From Rhizobium mesosinicum (GTDB lineage: Bacteria > Pseudomonadota > Alphaproteobacteria > Rhizobiales > Rhizobiaceae), in contig NZ_JAEUAK010000001.1 in assembly GCF_019511345.1 (NCBI RefSeq), forward strand, positions 62,001 through 126,000: a stretch of 64,000 bases of DNA. Direction: 5' to 3'. The position numbers and the translations under genes were made by a program. How positions within the stretch are numbered: the first letter of the stretch is position 1; the number at the start of each line of letters is the position of its first letter. The notes beneath the pieces are model-generated. The model was not told the DNA's origin. It did no database searches and was given only the letters and a program-made list of their open reading frames with translations. Below are positions 63,615-64,000 of this stretch, piece after piece.

Positions 63615-64000
63615 TTGAGGGCGGAGATTTCCTTTGGAAAATCCCTGGTCGGGATTTTATTCGTAGGACTGGCAGCCGCGAGCTGCACGACGACACCGAA
63701 ACCGGCGGCAGCGCCGGTTAAAGCCAAATCGAAACAGGTTCAACCGGCAAAGGTCACTTTCAATTACACCACAAAAGATCGCGACTGCCTGAAGCGGGCG
63801 ATGTACTTCGAATCGCAGCATTCGGACGAGAATGGCTATCTCGCCGTCGGCAGTGTGATCATGAACAGGCTGACCTCCGGCGCCTATGCCGACTCCATCT
63901 GCGGCGTCGTGGCCCAGAAGAAGCAGTTTGCGCCTGGCGTCCTGACACGCGAGGTCAAGCCGCAGGCAGAGCCGGAGCTTGCGACCGCAGCTGACGCGAT
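63615..64000 (+). CDS. SleB/CwlJ-type cell wall hydrolase lipoprotein (3' end missing)
   Basis: The visible 128 residues start at TTG 63615, nine bases after GGAGG. A lipoprotein signal with lipobox LAAASC is at about 19-24, followed by a Pro/Lys-rich linker. The Hydrolase_2 (SleB) domain begins near residue 57 (CLKRAMYFESQHSDENGYLAVGSVIMNRL, then SICGVVAQKKQFAPGVL). The catalytic Glu of this lytic transglycosylase-like fold lies in YFESQ. In non-spore-formers the family trims peptidoglycan. The gene continues past the right edge. Confidence 0.88.
   Translation, partial: MRAEISFGKSLVGILFVGLAAASCTTTPKPAAAPVKAKSKQVQPAKVTFNYTTKDRDCLKRAMYFESQHSDENGYLAVGSVIMNRLTSGAYADSICGVVAQKKQFAPGVLTREVKPQAEPELATAADA

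Overview
The window looks like a GC-rich alphaproteobacterial genome of the Rhizobium/Agrobacterium group. The clearest evidence is a complete L-rhamnose locus in the gene order known from Rhizobium leguminosarum (rhaR-S-T-P-Q-U-K diverging from rhaD-rhaI), with a RopA-type porin and a dense set of ABC sugar transporters and sugar-sensing regulators. There is no rRNA, tRNA, CRISPR array, insertion sequence or phage gene in it. Neither replicon (chromosome or plasmid) nor strain can be decided from the sequence alone.

Region by region. 1-10.7 kb is a sugar or polyol catabolic island: a ROK repressor (cut by the window edge), a ketose 3-epimerase, a complete binding-protein/two-permease/ATPase importer with an extra small membrane protein, an L-xylulose-reductase-like dehydrogenase, an HpcH/HpaI aldolase, a second TIM-barrel isomerase and an amidase. 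10.9-17.7 kb holds small unknown proteins, a TetR and an IclR regulator, an ECF sigma factor with a SnoaL-like tail, a HAD phosphatase, a RibD-type reductase and a carboxymuconolactone decarboxylase-family protein. The sigma gene and the decarboxylase gene carry matching ECF41-type promoters. 17.7-28.5 kb is the rhamnose regulon. 28.6-34.6 kb has a fumarylacetoacetate-hydrolase-family gene broken by an amber codon, then an AraC regulator, a TonB-dependent siderophore receptor, a siderophore ABC ATPase and a siderophore-interacting ferric reductase.

34.6-43.4 kb is a minus-strand branched-chain-amino-acid-type importer operon (SBP-G-F-H-M) followed by a GMC oxidoreductase and a 3-hydroxyisobutyrate-dehydrogenase-like gene, with a divergent LysR regulator and a KdgF-like cupin. 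43.5-49.2 kb carries glutaryl-CoA dehydrogenase, a DUF4126/flavin disulfide reductase/DedA group, a xylitol dehydrogenase, a small unknown protein and a CopC-like protein. 49.4-58.2 kb is the potassium operon kdpFABCDE, extended by two unannotated-type small membrane ORFs and a ptsN paralogue. 58.2-63.5 kb holds a porin and the sulfate importer sbp-cysTWA. The window ends inside a SleB-type cell wall hydrolase lipoprotein gene.

Three degenerate genes were found by reading between the obvious genes: an aldehyde dehydrogenase C-terminus (8.1-8.3 kb), a possible hydantoinase-B C-terminus (13.1-13.3 kb) and the amber-interrupted hydratase (28.6 kb). No single unmistakably new system is present. 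The best candidates for new biology are the expanded kdp-ptsN operon with its structured leader, and the ECF41-like two-promoter mini-regulon.
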